In this document: positions 19,402-28,520 of the stretch, one piece after another
Numbering within the stretch: the stretch's first letter is position 1
Layout: each line of letters opens with the position of its first letter
NCBI RefSeq assembly: GCF_002849615.1
Contig: NZ_PDNV01000009.1
Span: forward strand, 124,001 to 188,000
Length of the DNA: 64,000 nt
Direction of reading: 5' to 3'
Origin: Pollutimonas nitritireducens
Lineage (GTDB): Bacteria > Pseudomonadota > Gammaproteobacteria > Burkholderiales > Burkholderiaceae_B
Position numbers and translations under genes: made by a program
The notes under the pieces: generated by a model
Databases searched by the model: none
Seen by the model: only the letters and a program-made list of their open reading frames with translations
Told to the model about the DNA's origin: nothing

Positions 19402-20328
19402 TCAGGTGCGGGAGCGGTCCCGCATGTATAACAAAGCTCCTATCGGCCACATAAGACCGACCAGCACCCGTGATCCCAATCCGCGCAACGCCCGGTCTCC
19501 CGGCAACGGTTGGTCGCTATGCTTCAAGTGCAGGGCAAAGCGCGTATAGCGCGCCGCGGCCATCAGGAAAGTCTGCGGCTGGTAGCGGAACCAGGGCAGG
19601 CACTCCACGATCGTATCGTGCGCCAGCAACCACAGGCCCAGCGCATGCTGCTGACTTTCCCTACCCTGCCTCGACAGGGAATCGTTACTGTCGTGGTAGA
19701 CCCTGAATACCTGATTCACGAACCGCGTCTGGTAGCCGGCGCGGGCAATGGCACGCCACACCAGGCTTTCAGGCACGAAGCCGGCAATCTCTTCGGGAAA
19801 TGGAAACTGTAAAAGAACATCCGTGCGCAGGCAGCCGAACTTCTCGCCCTTGATATGGTATTTGAAGGTCATGTCGAGGACAGTGGCATCGAATACATCG
19901 CTGGGAAACATGTCCCCGACGACACTTCCGTCCGGTCGGGCACAAAGGCCAGTAATGGCCACGAATCGTGACCTTTCGCTCGGCGGTATTCCAGCCCACG
20001 CGCCGGCCATGGCATACAGTGCATTGGTATCCAGGCTATCGTCGCTATCGACAGCAACCACGAGCTCGCCATTCGCCTTTCTCACGCCGCGGTTAAAGGC
20101 CGTCTTTTTGTGCTGGTTCTTCTGCCAAACATAGTGAATGGGAAAACTGGCCTCTTGTTGCCAGGCCATCACCATCGTGCGCGTACTGTCGGTAGAACCG
20201 TCATCGACGATTACCCACTCGAAGTCCTGGAATGACTGCTCCCTCAGGGAAAGATATACTCTTTCCAAGGTATGAGCCCGGTTATACGTGGGCGTAATTA
20301 CCGTGAAGAGGTGACGCCAGGTTTGCAT
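19402..20328 (-). CDS. Family 2 glycosyltransferase
   Basis: 308 residues of the GT-A fold. FTVITPTYNRAHTLERVYLSL (start of the nucleotide-sugar domain), the metal-binding DDGSTD near residue 42, and VAVDSDDSLD (DXD-type) near residue 92 are all seen. No transmembrane anchor is evident; a hydrophobic patch near the end may touch the membrane. GT2 enzymes build polysaccharides or lipopolysaccharide, but no other surface-sugar genes are nearby, so this is an isolated transferase of unknown acceptor. It is convergent with the acidic protein gene. A terminator for the gene upstream on the same strand lies just before its start. Confidence 0.88.
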   Translation of the reverse strand: MQTWRHLFTVITPTYNRAHTLERVYLSLREQSFQDFEWVIVDDGSTDSTRTMVMAWQQEASFPIHYVWQKNQHKKTAFNRGVRKANGELVVAVDSDDSLDTNALYAMAGAWAGIPPSERSRFVAITGLCARPDGSVVGDMFPSDVFDATVLDMTFKYHIKGEKFGCLRTDVLLQFPFPEEIAGFVPESLVWRAIARAGYQTRFVNQVFRVYHDSNDSLSRQGRESQQHALGLWLLAHDTIVECLPWFRYQPQTFLMAAARYTRFALHLKHSDQPLPGDRALRGLGSRVLVGLMWPIGALLYMRDRSRT

Positions 20329-20370
20329 TGTCTCGTTCTATCTGTCTTTGCTGTTGAAGCGATGATAGGC

Positions 20371-20403
20371 GAAAAAAAAACCGCAGATATTGAATCTGCG
20401 GTT
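20371..20403 (-). terminator. Rho-independent terminator for the 42-residue basic protein gene
   Basis: On the minus strand the stem AACCGCAGAT/ATCTGCGGTT (20379-20388 and 20394-20403) with a 5-nt loop is followed by a T9 run (20372-20380 read in reverse). It lies ~100 bp after the small gene's stop and before the glycosyltransferase start. Confidence 0.85.
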
Positions 20404-20502
20404 TCCTTGCCTTACTTACATTCCGTCATGGCTTGTGCAACAAATACGGCTTTCGCTACAAAAACCTTAAATGACACCGTGCTGCCGGCATGCGCAAGAA
20501 GG

Positions 20503-20631
20503 TCAGGCGCGCTTGACTTTCTCGAGCATCTTGAAAACGCCTTTAGGTGCACGGATGAAAAGGCGCTTGAAGGCCTTGCCCAAGCACTTGCGCTCTAGAG
20601 TGTTGCGACGCGTACGTTTGATTTCTGCCAT
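20503..20631 (-). CDS. 42-residue basic protein of unknown function
   Basis: The reverse strand encodes 42 residues from the ATG at 20631: starts MAEIKRTRRNTLERK, ends KMLEKVKRA. It has 14 K/R residues and a net strong positive charge. A good Shine-Dalgarno (GGAGAT, 7 nt upstream) and a dedicated terminator (20371-20403) support a real gene. I considered ribosomal proteins (L33, L34, L36, S21) and it matches none I know. Its composition fits an RNA- or DNA-binding peptide. It is divergent from uvrA with ~140 bp between starts. Confidence 0.65.
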   Translation of the reverse strand: MAEIKRTRRNTLERKCLGKAFKRLFIRAPKGVFKMLEKVKRA

Positions 20632-20773
20632 GGTGATCTCCGATCTTTACATGCATAGGCGCGCAAAGACGCGGGCCCTAAATTTGGTTAACTCGCCATT
20701 CTACCTTAGAAATTGTCATATACGCAAAAATGGGCTGCGCCACGTCCCTTGACAGAACGATTATCATAATGTC

Positions 20774-23700
20774 ATGAGCTCAACTATACGCATCTTCGGC
20801 GCGCGCCAGAACAATCTCAAGAACCTAGACGTATCCATCAATACCGGCGAATTGCTGGTGCTGACCGGCGTCTCCGGGTCGGGGAAAAGCTCCCTGGCCT
20901 TCGACACACTGTACGCCGAGGGCCAGAGACGCTATGTGGAAACGTTCTCGCCCTATGCCCGGCAGTTTCTGGATCGTATGGACAAGCCCCAGGTGGACCG
21001 GATCGAAGGCATACTGCCGGCCATCGCCATCGATCAAGTCAACCCGGTACGCAATTCGCGCAGCACCGTGGGCACCATGACCGAACTCAACGATCACCTC
21101 AAGCTTCTGTATGCACGGCTTGGACGGTTGTACTGCCAGTGCTGCGGGACCCAAGTTTTGCGCGACAATCCGGAATCCATCCAGCAGCAGCTGGCTGTGC
21201 GCACCCAGCCCGCAGATCCGCGCCTGGTCATCACTTTTCCCATCATCGTACCGGCAAATTTCACTGAAGAGGAAGTGCGCGGCTTCCTGGACCAACAGGG
21301 CTACACACGTGTCCACCACGAAGAGTCCCGGCTGCAGGCGCCGTCCGCCTCGACGGCGAAGGGCAAAAGCAAACGCGTGCCCAAGGCAGAGAAACAGAGG
21401 GTGTTGTATGTCATCCAGGATCGTTTCCGCTACGGGACGGCGGAGCCCCAACGGGTCATGGAAGCCCTGGACGCCGCGCTTAAGCAGGGTGACGGCCACA
21501 TCACCATCTACGCAATGGGCGAGTCGTCCGACGAGGAAATCGCCTGGCGCTTCAGCAACAGACTGCATTGTGCGCACTGCGACGTTGAGTACACCTCGCC
21601 GCTGCCCAGCACATTCTCGTTCAATTCGCCATTGGGCGCCTGCGAATCATGTCGTGGCTTCGGCCGCGTCATGGGTATCGACTATGGGCTCGTCGTGCCG
21701 GATCAAAAGAAAACCTTGCGTAATGGGGCGATCAAGCCGTGGCAGACCGCCAGCTACAAAGAGTGCCAGGCCGAAATGGAACAGTATGCGCCCACGGCGG
21801 GCGTCCGACTGGATGTTCCATGGGAAGCGCTGGATGAACATGAAAGACGCTGGGTCATTGGCGGCACGCCCGATTGGCGCGGCGGACAGAATGCCTGGAA
21901 AACCCAGTGGTATGGCGCCCAACGTTTTTTCGACTGGCTGGAATCGCGCGCCTACAAAATGCATGTTCGCGTGCTTCTGTCCAAATATCGAAGCTATACG
22001 CCTTGTCCAGCCTGCGGCGGCGCCCGCCTGAAACCTGACGCCACACTCTGGCGCCTGGGCAGCGACACCGCGCGCAATAATGATGGGAGCTATCCGCGCT
22101 TCATGCCGGTGCACGCCAGCTGGAGCCGCGAGACCCTCGACGCCCTGCCCGGCCTTGGCATACACGACCTGATGCGCCTGCCCATCGACAGGGTACGCGA
22201 TCACTTCTTCGATATCAGTTTCGGGACCAGTATCGATGCGGCCATCGATCTCTTGCTGGACGAAGTGCGCACGCGCCTGAAGTTCCTGTGCGATGTCGGC
22301 CTGGGATACTTGTCTCTGGATCGTCAAAGCCGCACGCTCTCCGGGGGCGAAGTCCAGCGCATCAATCTCACTACAGCGCTGGGCACTTCCCTGGTCAATA
22401 CGCTTTTCGTACTCGACGAGCCATCCATCGGCCTGCATCCGCGCGATATGCACCGCGTCGTGGAGGTGATGCATCGGCTGCGCGCCAACGGAAATACGCT
22501 GGTGGTCGTCGAACATGATCCGCAAGTAATGATAGCGGCCGACCGCATCATGGATATCGGCCCCGGTCCAGGCGAGCGCGGCGGCCAGATCGTTTTCGAC
22601 GGCACTCCGCAGGAATTGCGCAATGCCGACACACTGACGGGACGTTACCTGGGTGGGCGCCTGCGGGTCGAGGCGCCCCGACCGATGCCGGTGGCATCGG
22701 GCACACCCCGACTTGTGCTTGAGGGCGCCAACGCCAACAACCTCAGGAATGTTTCAGTTTCAATACCGCTGGGACGACTGGTTTGCGTGACCGGTGTATC
22801 GGGATCGGGCAAATCCACATTGATACAGGATGTCCTGTATCCCGCCATCCTCAAGCAGAAAGGAAGGCCCACCGAAGCGCCCGGTGAACATCAGCACCTG
22901 CTGGGTGTCGAGCAACTGGCCGACGTAGTCATGGTGGACCAGACACCCATCGGAAAAACGGCGCGCTCCAATCCGGCAAGTTATGTGGGTGCCTTCGACC
23001 CCATACGCAAACTCTTCTCCCAGGCGCCGTTGTCCAGGGAACGCGGCTATACAGCGGGCACGTTCAGCTTCAATACCGGCGACGGGCGTTGCCCCACCTG
23101 CGGCGGTACCGGATTCGAACACGTCGAGATGCAATTCCTGTCTGACGTCTATCTGCGCTGCCCGGACTGCGACGGTAAACGATTCCGTCCCGAAATCCTC
23201 GAAGTCAAGGTCGAGCACCTGGGTCGCAGCGCATCCATCGACCAGGTGTTGGCGATGACCGTCAGCGAAGCACTGTCGTTCTTCAATGGACTGCGGGATG
23301 TGCAGTGGGGGCTGGCTCCACTGGCAGATGTGGGTCTGGAGTATGTGCAGCTTGGCCAACCCGTACCCACTCTTTCCGGAGGCGAAGCTCAGCGACTGAA
23401 GCTGGCCGGCCACCTGGCGGCGGCAACGCGTAGCGGCATTTCCTCGGCCAAGGTCGCCAAGAAAGGAAGCCTTTTCCTGTTTGACGAGCCCACGACAGGC
23501 CTGCATTTCGATGATGTCGCCCGGCTTATGCGGGCGTTTCGCAAGTTGCTCGCCGCGGGCCACTCGCTGCTTATCATTGAACACAATCTCGATGTCATCA
23601 GGGCTGCAGATTGGCTGATCGACCTGGGCCCCGAAGGCGGCGACGCCGGCGGCATGGTGATGGGCGTGGGCACGCCGGAAGAACTCATGCAGAACAAAGC

Positions 23701-26497
23701 CTCGCACACGGGGCAGGCGCTGGTCGATTACACCAGTGCCATTGTTTATGAGGACAAGTCCCACCAGGCGCGCCTGCTTGCCGAACCGATCGCGCAGTAT
23801 GCGAACGATAGTGGCACCCCCTTGCAGACGCTGGTCAGGCAGAAACGGTCCCTTGCGAAAAGCATCGATATCGTGAATGCGCGCGAGCATAATCTGAAAG
23901 GCGTCAACGTCAGCATCCCCCACGACACGTTCACCGTCATCACCGGCGTTTCGGGTTCGGGCAAATCGACGCTGGCCTTCGATATTCTGTTCAATGAAGG
24001 CCAACGCCGCTACCTCGAATCACTGAACGCCTACGCGCGCGCCATTGTCCAGCCCACCGGCAAGCCGGATGTCGACGCGATTTACGGCATTCCGCCCACT
24101 GTCGCCATCGAGCAACGCACCAGTCGGGGCGGCCGCAAATCAACCGTGGCCACGATGACGGAAATCCATCATTTCCTGCGCCTGCTCTACGTGAAACTGG
24201 GCACGCAAATGTGTCCGACCTGCGATGTCGCGGTCGAACCGCAGAAGGCCGAACAGATCGTGGCCCAGCTTCTGCGCGATTACAAGGGACAGCACATAGG
24301 GGTGCTGGCACCGCTGGTAACGGCGCGCAAAGGCTATTACACCGACCTGGCAAAATGGGCGGCCATGAAAGGCTACTCACACCTGCGGGTGGACGGCGAG
24401 TTCATTCCGGTGGCGCCCTGGCCGCGGCTGGATCGCTACAAGGAACACAGCATCGAACTGCCGATTGCCGACCTGCTCGTTGATGCCAACCGTGAACCCG
24501 AACTACGTGAGGCCATACGAAGCGCACTGGAGCACGGCCAGGGCAGCCTGAGCATACTTTCCGGCCTGACCGACGGCGACGCGACCTCTGTCGACGAGCG
24601 CCGTCAGCGCGGGATCAGCGGTGCATCCCGCCAACATCATTTCTCGGTCAAGCGTGCCTGCCCCAGCTGCGGTACCAGCTTTCCTGAGCCAGACCCGCGC
24701 ATGTTCTCGTACAACTCCAAACATGGCTGGTGCACGGCATGTTTCGGTACCGGACTTCAGCTCTCCGGATTTGACGCCGAACAGACCGGCGAGGAGACAG
24801 CATGGAACGCCTGGTACGAAGGCGACACGGAGACATGCAGCAGCTGTCACGGCGATAGGCTCAATCCCGTATCGCGTGCGTTCCGTTGGCGAGGACGTTC
24901 CATCGCCGAGCTGGCGGCCCTGCCCGTATCAGACGCCCGTACCTTTTTCACCGGACTTGTGACCCAGGGCCGCGAAGTGGAAATCGCCCGCGATATCCTC
25001 GCCGAGATCCAGGGCCGCCTTGATTTCATGCAGGAAGTGGGTCTGAGCTATCTGGCACTCGATCGCGCTGCGCCAACCCTGTCCGGTGGCGAGGCGCAGC
25101 GGATCCGCCTTGCGGCCCAGTTGGGTTCGAACCTGCAGGGGGTTTGTTATGTGCTGGATGAACCGACCATCGGTCTGCACCCTCGCGACAACCAGATTCT
25201 GCTGAATGCCCTGGCAGCATTGGAAGGCAATGGGAATACGCTGGTGGTCGTGGAACACGACGAAGACACCATACGGCGCGCCTCGCACATTATCGACATA
25301 GGCCCCGGCGCCGGTGTGCGCGGCGGCATGGTGGTCGCGCAAGGGAGCGTACAGGACATCATCGACAATCCCGCCTCGGTCACCGGGCGCTATCTGAAGA
25401 CTCCCCTGCGCCATCCATTGCAGGCGCGACGCCCTGTGGACAGGGACACCCCCATGATCACAGTCAGCCGGGCGCATCTGCATAACCTGCACAACGTGAC
25501 GGCCAGCCTGCCTGTCGGCCGGCTGAGCGTGGTCACCGGTGTCTCCGGATCAGGTAAATCAACCCTGGCCCGGGACGTATTGCTGGACAATCTGGCCCAG
25601 GCGGTTTCCCAACGCCGGGCGCCCGCATGGCACGGCTGCGTCGAGATCACAGGATGGGAACATATCGATCGTGTGCTCGAAGTGGATCAAACCCCCATCG
25701 GCAAGACACCGCGTTCCTGCCCGGCGACGTACATCGGTTTCTGGGATGATGTGCGCAAGCTATTTGCAGAAACCCGCGATGCGCGCATACGGGGCTGGAC
25801 CGGGACGCGCTTTTCATTCAATACCGGCGAAGGACGGTGCCCGGTGTGTGAGGGCCAGGGTTTGCGGACGATAGAAATGAGCTTTCTGCCGGACGTCAAG
25901 GTGCTCTGCGATGCCTGCACCGGTGAGCGCTTCAATCGCGATACGCTCAATGTGACATGGCGCGACAAGAATGCTGGGGAAGTCCTGAAAATGGAGGTCG
26001 ACGAGGCCATCACCTACTTCGCCGCGCATTCCAGAATATCGCGCCCCTTGCAATTGATGCAGGATGTGGGCCTGGGATACCTGACGCTGGGCCAGCCCTC
26101 CCCCACCTTGTCAGGTGGCGAAGCCCAGCGCATCAAGCTGGTCACCGAACTCACCAAAGCCAGGTTGACCGATGGTGTGATCAAGACAGGCCGGGCTTCG
26201 CGTATCCCGCATACTTTATACGTCCTCGATGAACCAACGGTCGGCCTTTCCATGGCCGACGTCGAAAAGCTCATCCATGTGCTGCATCGCCTGGTCGCCG
26301 CAGGCAACACCGTCGTAGTCATCGAACACAACCTTGACGTTATCGCTGAAGCAGACTGGATACTGGACCTGGGGCCGGAAGGCGGCAACGGCGGCGGACG
26401 CCTGGTTGCCGAAGGAACACCCGAACATATAGTGAGCCTGAAGGCCGAATCGCACACGGGGGCGGTGTTGGGCCCTTTCCTGCACGCCGCAGGCTAG
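20774..26497 (+). CDS. uvrA: Double-length excinuclease ABC subunit UvrA (tandem fusion)
   Basis: 1907 residues, about twice a normal UvrA (~940). Four Walker A motifs GVSGSGKS(S/T) lie near residues 32, 671, 1055 and 1587. Four LSGGE signatures lie near 521, 866, 1436 and 1779. Thus two complete UvrA units are fused, roughly 1-1010 and 1035-1907. The first half has CxxC zinc pairs (CQCCG, CAHCD...CESC, CPTCGG...CPDC); the second has CPTCD, CPSCG...CTAC, CPVCEG...CDAC. UvrA is the damage-recognition ATPase of nucleotide excision repair and normally works as a dimer; a fusion would be a built-in dimer. No second uvr gene is present here. An ordinary uvrA may exist elsewhere, in which case this is a UvrA2-like paralogue. 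Confidence 0.95.
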   Translation: MSSTIRIFGARQNNLKNLDVSINTGELLVLTGVSGSGKSSLAFDTLYAEGQRRYVETFSPYARQFLDRMDKPQVDRIEGILPAIAIDQVNPVRNSRSTVGTMTELNDHLKLLYARLGRLYCQCCGTQVLRDNPESIQQQLAVRTQPADPRLVITFPIIVPANFTEEEVRGFLDQQGYTRVHHEESRLQAPSASTAKGKSKRVPKAEKQRVLYVIQDRFRYGTAEPQRVMEALDAALKQGDGHITIYAMGESSDEEIAWRFSNRLHCAHCDVEYTSPLPSTFSFNSPLGACESCRGFGRVMGIDYGLVVPDQKKTLRNGAIKPWQTASYKECQAEMEQYAPTAGVRLDVPWEALDEHERRWVIGGTPDWRGGQNAWKTQWYGAQRFFDWLESRAYKMHVRVLLSKYRSYTPCPACGGARLKPDATLWRLGSDTARNNDGSYPRFMPVHASWSRETLDALPGLGIHDLMRLPIDRVRDHFFDISFGTSIDAAIDLLLDEVRTRLKFLCDVGLGYLSLDRQSRTLSGGEVQRINLTTALGTSLVNTLFVLDEPSIGLHPRDMHRVVEVMHRLRANGNTLVVVEHDPQVMIAADRIMDIGPGPGERGGQIVFDGTPQELRNADTLTGRYLGGRLRVEAPRPMPVASGTPRLVLEGANANNLRNVSVSIPLGRLVCVTGVSGSGKSTLIQDVLYPAILKQKGRPTEAPGEHQHLLGVEQLADVVMVDQTPIGKTARSNPASYVGAFDPIRKLFSQAPLSRERGYTAGTFSFNTGDGRCPTCGGTGFEHVEMQFLSDVYLRCPDCDGKRFRPEILEVKVEHLGRSASIDQVLAMTVSEALSFFNGLRDVQWGLAPLADVGLEYVQLGQPVPTLSGGEAQRLKLAGHLAAATRSGISSAKVAKKGSLFLFDEPTTGLHFDDVARLMRAFRKLLAAGHSLLIIEHNLDVIRAADWLIDLGPEGGDAGGMVMGVGTPEELMQNKASHTGQALVDYTSAIVYEDKSHQARLLAEPIAQYANDSGTPLQTLVRQKRSLAKSIDIVNAREHNLKGVNVSIPHDTFTVITGVSGSGKSTLAFDILFNEGQRRYLESLNAYARAIVQPTGKPDVDAIYGIPPTVAIEQRTSRGGRKSTVATMTEIHHFLRLLYVKLGTQMCPTCDVAVEPQKAEQIVAQLLRDYKGQHIGVLAPLVTARKGYYTDLAKWAAMKGYSHLRVDGEFIPVAPWPRLDRYKEHSIELPIADLLVDANREPELREAIRSALEHGQGSLSILSGLTDGDATSVDERRQRGISGASRQHHFSVKRACPSCGTSFPEPDPRMFSYNSKHGWCTACFGTGLQLSGFDAEQTGEETAWNAWYEGDTETCSSCHGDRLNPVSRAFRWRGRSIAELAALPVSDARTFFTGLVTQGREVEIARDILAEIQGRLDFMQEVGLSYLALDRAAPTLSGGEAQRIRLAAQLGSNLQGVCYVLDEPTIGLHPRDNQILLNALAALEGNGNTLVVVEHDEDTIRRASHIIDIGPGAGVRGGMVVAQGSVQDIIDNPASVTGRYLKTPLRHPLQARRPVDRDTPMITVSRAHLHNLHNVTASLPVGRLSVVTGVSGSGKSTLARDVLLDNLAQAVSQRRAPAWHGCVEITGWEHIDRVLEVDQTPIGKTPRSCPATYIGFWDDVRKLFAETRDARIRGWTGTRFSFNTGEGRCPVCEGQGLRTIEMSFLPDVKVLCDACTGERFNRDTLNVTWRDKNAGEVLKMEVDEAITYFAAHSRISRPLQLMQDVGLGYLTLGQPSPTLSGGEAQRIKLVTELTKARLTDGVIKTGRASRIPHTLYVLDEPTVGLSMADVEKLIHVLHRLVAAGNTVVVIEHNLDVIAEADWILDLGPEGGNGGGRLVAEGTPEHIVSLKAESHTGAVLGPFLHAAG

Positions 26498-27141
26498 AGC
26501 GCGGCGTCCAGCCAGCCGCGCAGCGCATTCGATACCCGGATGGCGGGCGCATTCAGGAACTGTTCCCGCGTAACGCGGGCTTCCTGGACCCGCCCGCGGT
26601 CCAGCAGTTCCTGGCGCTGAACGCCGGGCAATAATCCGCAGTCCAGGGGCGGCGTAAGCCAGGTATTGGTCCGGGCGTCCAGCAGGTAGATATTGCTGCG
26701 GCTCCCTTCACACACCTCGCCTAGCTCATTGCAGAACACCACGTCAAAAAATTCGGGATGATGCGCCAGCCAGGCTTGAGCCGCCTCGTACCACGGCCGG
26801 TGGGTAGTCTTGTGCCGCAACCATACCGCGTCCGCCTGCAGCGGCGTAGCACTGAGCCGCAGATGTACAGGTGGGGACAACGCGGGCAATGGATTGGATT
26901 CCAATACAAACTCGCCGCTCCGACTCAGTAATAAACGCAGACGGTGGCACTCGTTGGCGTCCAGACTGCCGATGTGCTCCTGCACGCCACGCAGCAATGC
27001 GTCGGCGGGCCAGGCGTAACCCAATGCCGTGCACGAACTCTGCAATCGCCGCCAGTGGCCAGCCTGGAGCGGAACGCGCCGCCCCGGTTCAACTCTCATG
27101 GTCTCTATAAGACGCGCGTCGGTGTCGGACATGATCGCCAT
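26494..27141 (-). CDS. Class IV aminotransferase / 4-amino-4-deoxychorismate lyase-like
   Basis: 215 residues of the fold-type IV PLP family. The Schiff-base lysine is K111 in WLRHKTTHRPWYEAA, followed by FCNELGEVCEGSRSNIYLL (glutamate and cofactor phosphate loop) and TPPLDCGLLPGVQRQ. PabC-type lyases make 4-aminobenzoate for folate, and the short form without PabB fused is common. A branched-chain or D-amino acid transaminase cannot be excluded. The stop overlaps that of uvrA (convergent). The ATG at 27141 lies 6 nt after the YkvI-like stop, so the two are probably cotranscribed; an alternative ATG is at 27132. Confidence 0.8.
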   Translation of the reverse strand: MAIMSDTDARLIETMRVEPGRRVPLQAGHWRRLQSSCTALGYAWPADALLRGVQEHIGSLDANECHRLRLLLSRSGEFVLESNPLPALSPPVHLRLSATPLQADAVWLRHKTTHRPWYEAAQAWLAHHPEFFDVVFCNELGEVCEGSRSNIYLLDARTNTWLTPPLDCGLLPGVQRQELLDRGRVQEARVTREQFLNAPAIRVSNALRGWLDAAL

Positions 27142-27147
27142 GCAGGT

Positions 27148-28224
27148 TCAGGCAACGTGCTTTTCAGCGCTGGCGGGTTTGCAGCGGTCCCGGAACCAAT
27201 TGACGAACACGGCGCCTATCAAGATCAAGCCAAGGTACCCTAGCAAGGGATAAACGCTGCCTACCAGCGTCGTGAAACCGACGAAACTGAGTATCAGGCC
27301 AATAGAGCAGCACGATAAACTCATTAGGCGGAAACGGCCGGTCTCGGGACGGGAAAAGCGCGCACTGAACGCAAAGAACATGCCCACCGCCGTGCTGTAG
27401 ATCATGCATGCTATGGACACTGTCATCAGGATGCCCACCACAGGCGACAGCCGCGATGCCAACATGAGTGTAGGCAGTTCCGCGCCTTGCAACTGATTCA
27501 GGTTGAAAAACAGACTGACGTTGAGCAACAGTATCAACAGCCCCAGGCCTACCCCTCCCAGCGCTCCGCCTCGCGAGGTGCTCTTGATGTCGCGACTGCG
27601 CCCGGCGATTACTGCCAGCATCGGGAAGCCCACCGCGATATTGAAGGAGGCATAAAGTATGGCGCCCAGGGCCCAGTGCGGAGCCACGGTATGCTGGTCC
27701 TGGCTGAGCGTGAGCAACTGTTCGATATCGGCACTGCTGGTATACAAAGAATACGTCGCAATGACCAGCACGAGCGCCATCAGCAAAGGCGTTGCGAGAC
27801 TGACCAAATGGATGATCCGTTTCACGTTCAGGCACAAGGTCAAAACGATCAGAACCGTCATGAAGACACTACCGATCACCGGCGAAAAGCCGAATTGTTG
27901 CTTGAACAAAGCCCCGGAGGCCGCCAGCATGGCCACGCCAACGCCAAACAGGAAGAAAGTGAGCAGGATGTCCATGATGGCTCCGGCACGATGACCGAAC
28001 AATAGATGCAACACATCCTTGTGCGATTGAGCCTGTAAATTCGTGCTGATGCGCGCGATCTGCATACCCAGGAATGCAAATAGCAAACCGGCGAGCAAGG
28101 TACCGGCAATGCTAGCCATGCCATAGCCGGTAAAGAACTGAAGTATTTCCTGGCCCGAAGCGAACCCGCCGCCGATGATTACGCCCATGTAGGCAAAAGC
28201 GAGCTGTACTGCGTATTTATTCAT
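27148..28224 (-). CDS. YkvI-like integral membrane protein
   Basis: 358 residues with ten or so hydrophobic helices, starting MNKYAVQLAFAYMGVIIGGGFASGQEILQFF. The GGGFASGQE motif in the first helix is typical of the YkvI family, which has a LeuT-like amino-acid transporter fold, and FFLFGVGVAMLAASGALFKQQFG continues the pattern. No substrate is established for YkvI proteins. A short charged C-terminus (WFRDRCKPASAEKHVA) is cytoplasmic. The class IV aminotransferase gene follows after 6 nt. No Shine-Dalgarno is obvious before the ATG at 28224. Confidence 0.82.
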   Translation of the reverse strand: MNKYAVQLAFAYMGVIIGGGFASGQEILQFFTGYGMASIAGTLLAGLLFAFLGMQIARISTNLQAQSHKDVLHLLFGHRAGAIMDILLTFFLFGVGVAMLAASGALFKQQFGFSPVIGSVFMTVLIVLTLCLNVKRIIHLVSLATPLLMALVLVIATYSLYTSSADIEQLLTLSQDQHTVAPHWALGAILYASFNIAVGFPMLAVIAGRSRDIKSTSRGGALGGVGLGLLILLLNVSLFFNLNQLQGAELPTLMLASRLSPVVGILMTVSIACMIYSTAVGMFFAFSARFSRPETGRFRLMSLSCCSIGLILSFVGFTTLVGSVYPLLGYLGLILIGAVFVNWFRDRCKPASAEKHVA

Positions 28225-28340
28225 ATCAACGCCCGGATCATGATCCTGTAAACCAGGCTGGATTGTACTAGGCCGACGTAGAACTGACCCGTGGCAATTT
28301 TGAATGGCTTATAACCATTACAGAGGACGGGAGACTGCCC

Positions 28341-28520
28341 ATGCAAGGCGCGGCGCCAGCACTCATTCAATGGAATACTCCCGCGCATCCTGCCGTTGCG
28401 ATGCCGGACTTTGAAGGCAAGCTTTCGCCACATGCTCTACCGGTCGGAGCGACGCCGTACCTGCTCGCGCATATTCAGACGCCAGATGGGCCGCGCAAGC
28501 TGGAATGCAATATGTACTGA
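28341..28520 (+). CDS. Possible 59-residue protein
   Basis: Forward-strand ORF from the ATG at 28341: starts MQGAAPALIQWNTPAHPAV, contains FEGKLSPHALPVGATPYLLAH, ends GPRKLECNMY. A GGGAGA Shine-Dalgarno lies 8 nt upstream. The composition is protein-like, with mixed hydrophobic and polar residues and no R/S-rich shadow bias, and it occupies most of the ~250 bp spacer. It overlaps the convergent GGDEF-EAL 3' end by 46 bp. No domain is recognised. The case rests on ribosome binding site, composition and position only. Confidence 0.45.
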   Translation: MQGAAPALIQWNTPAHPAVAMPDFEGKLSPHALPVGATPYLLAHIQTPDGPRKLECNMY

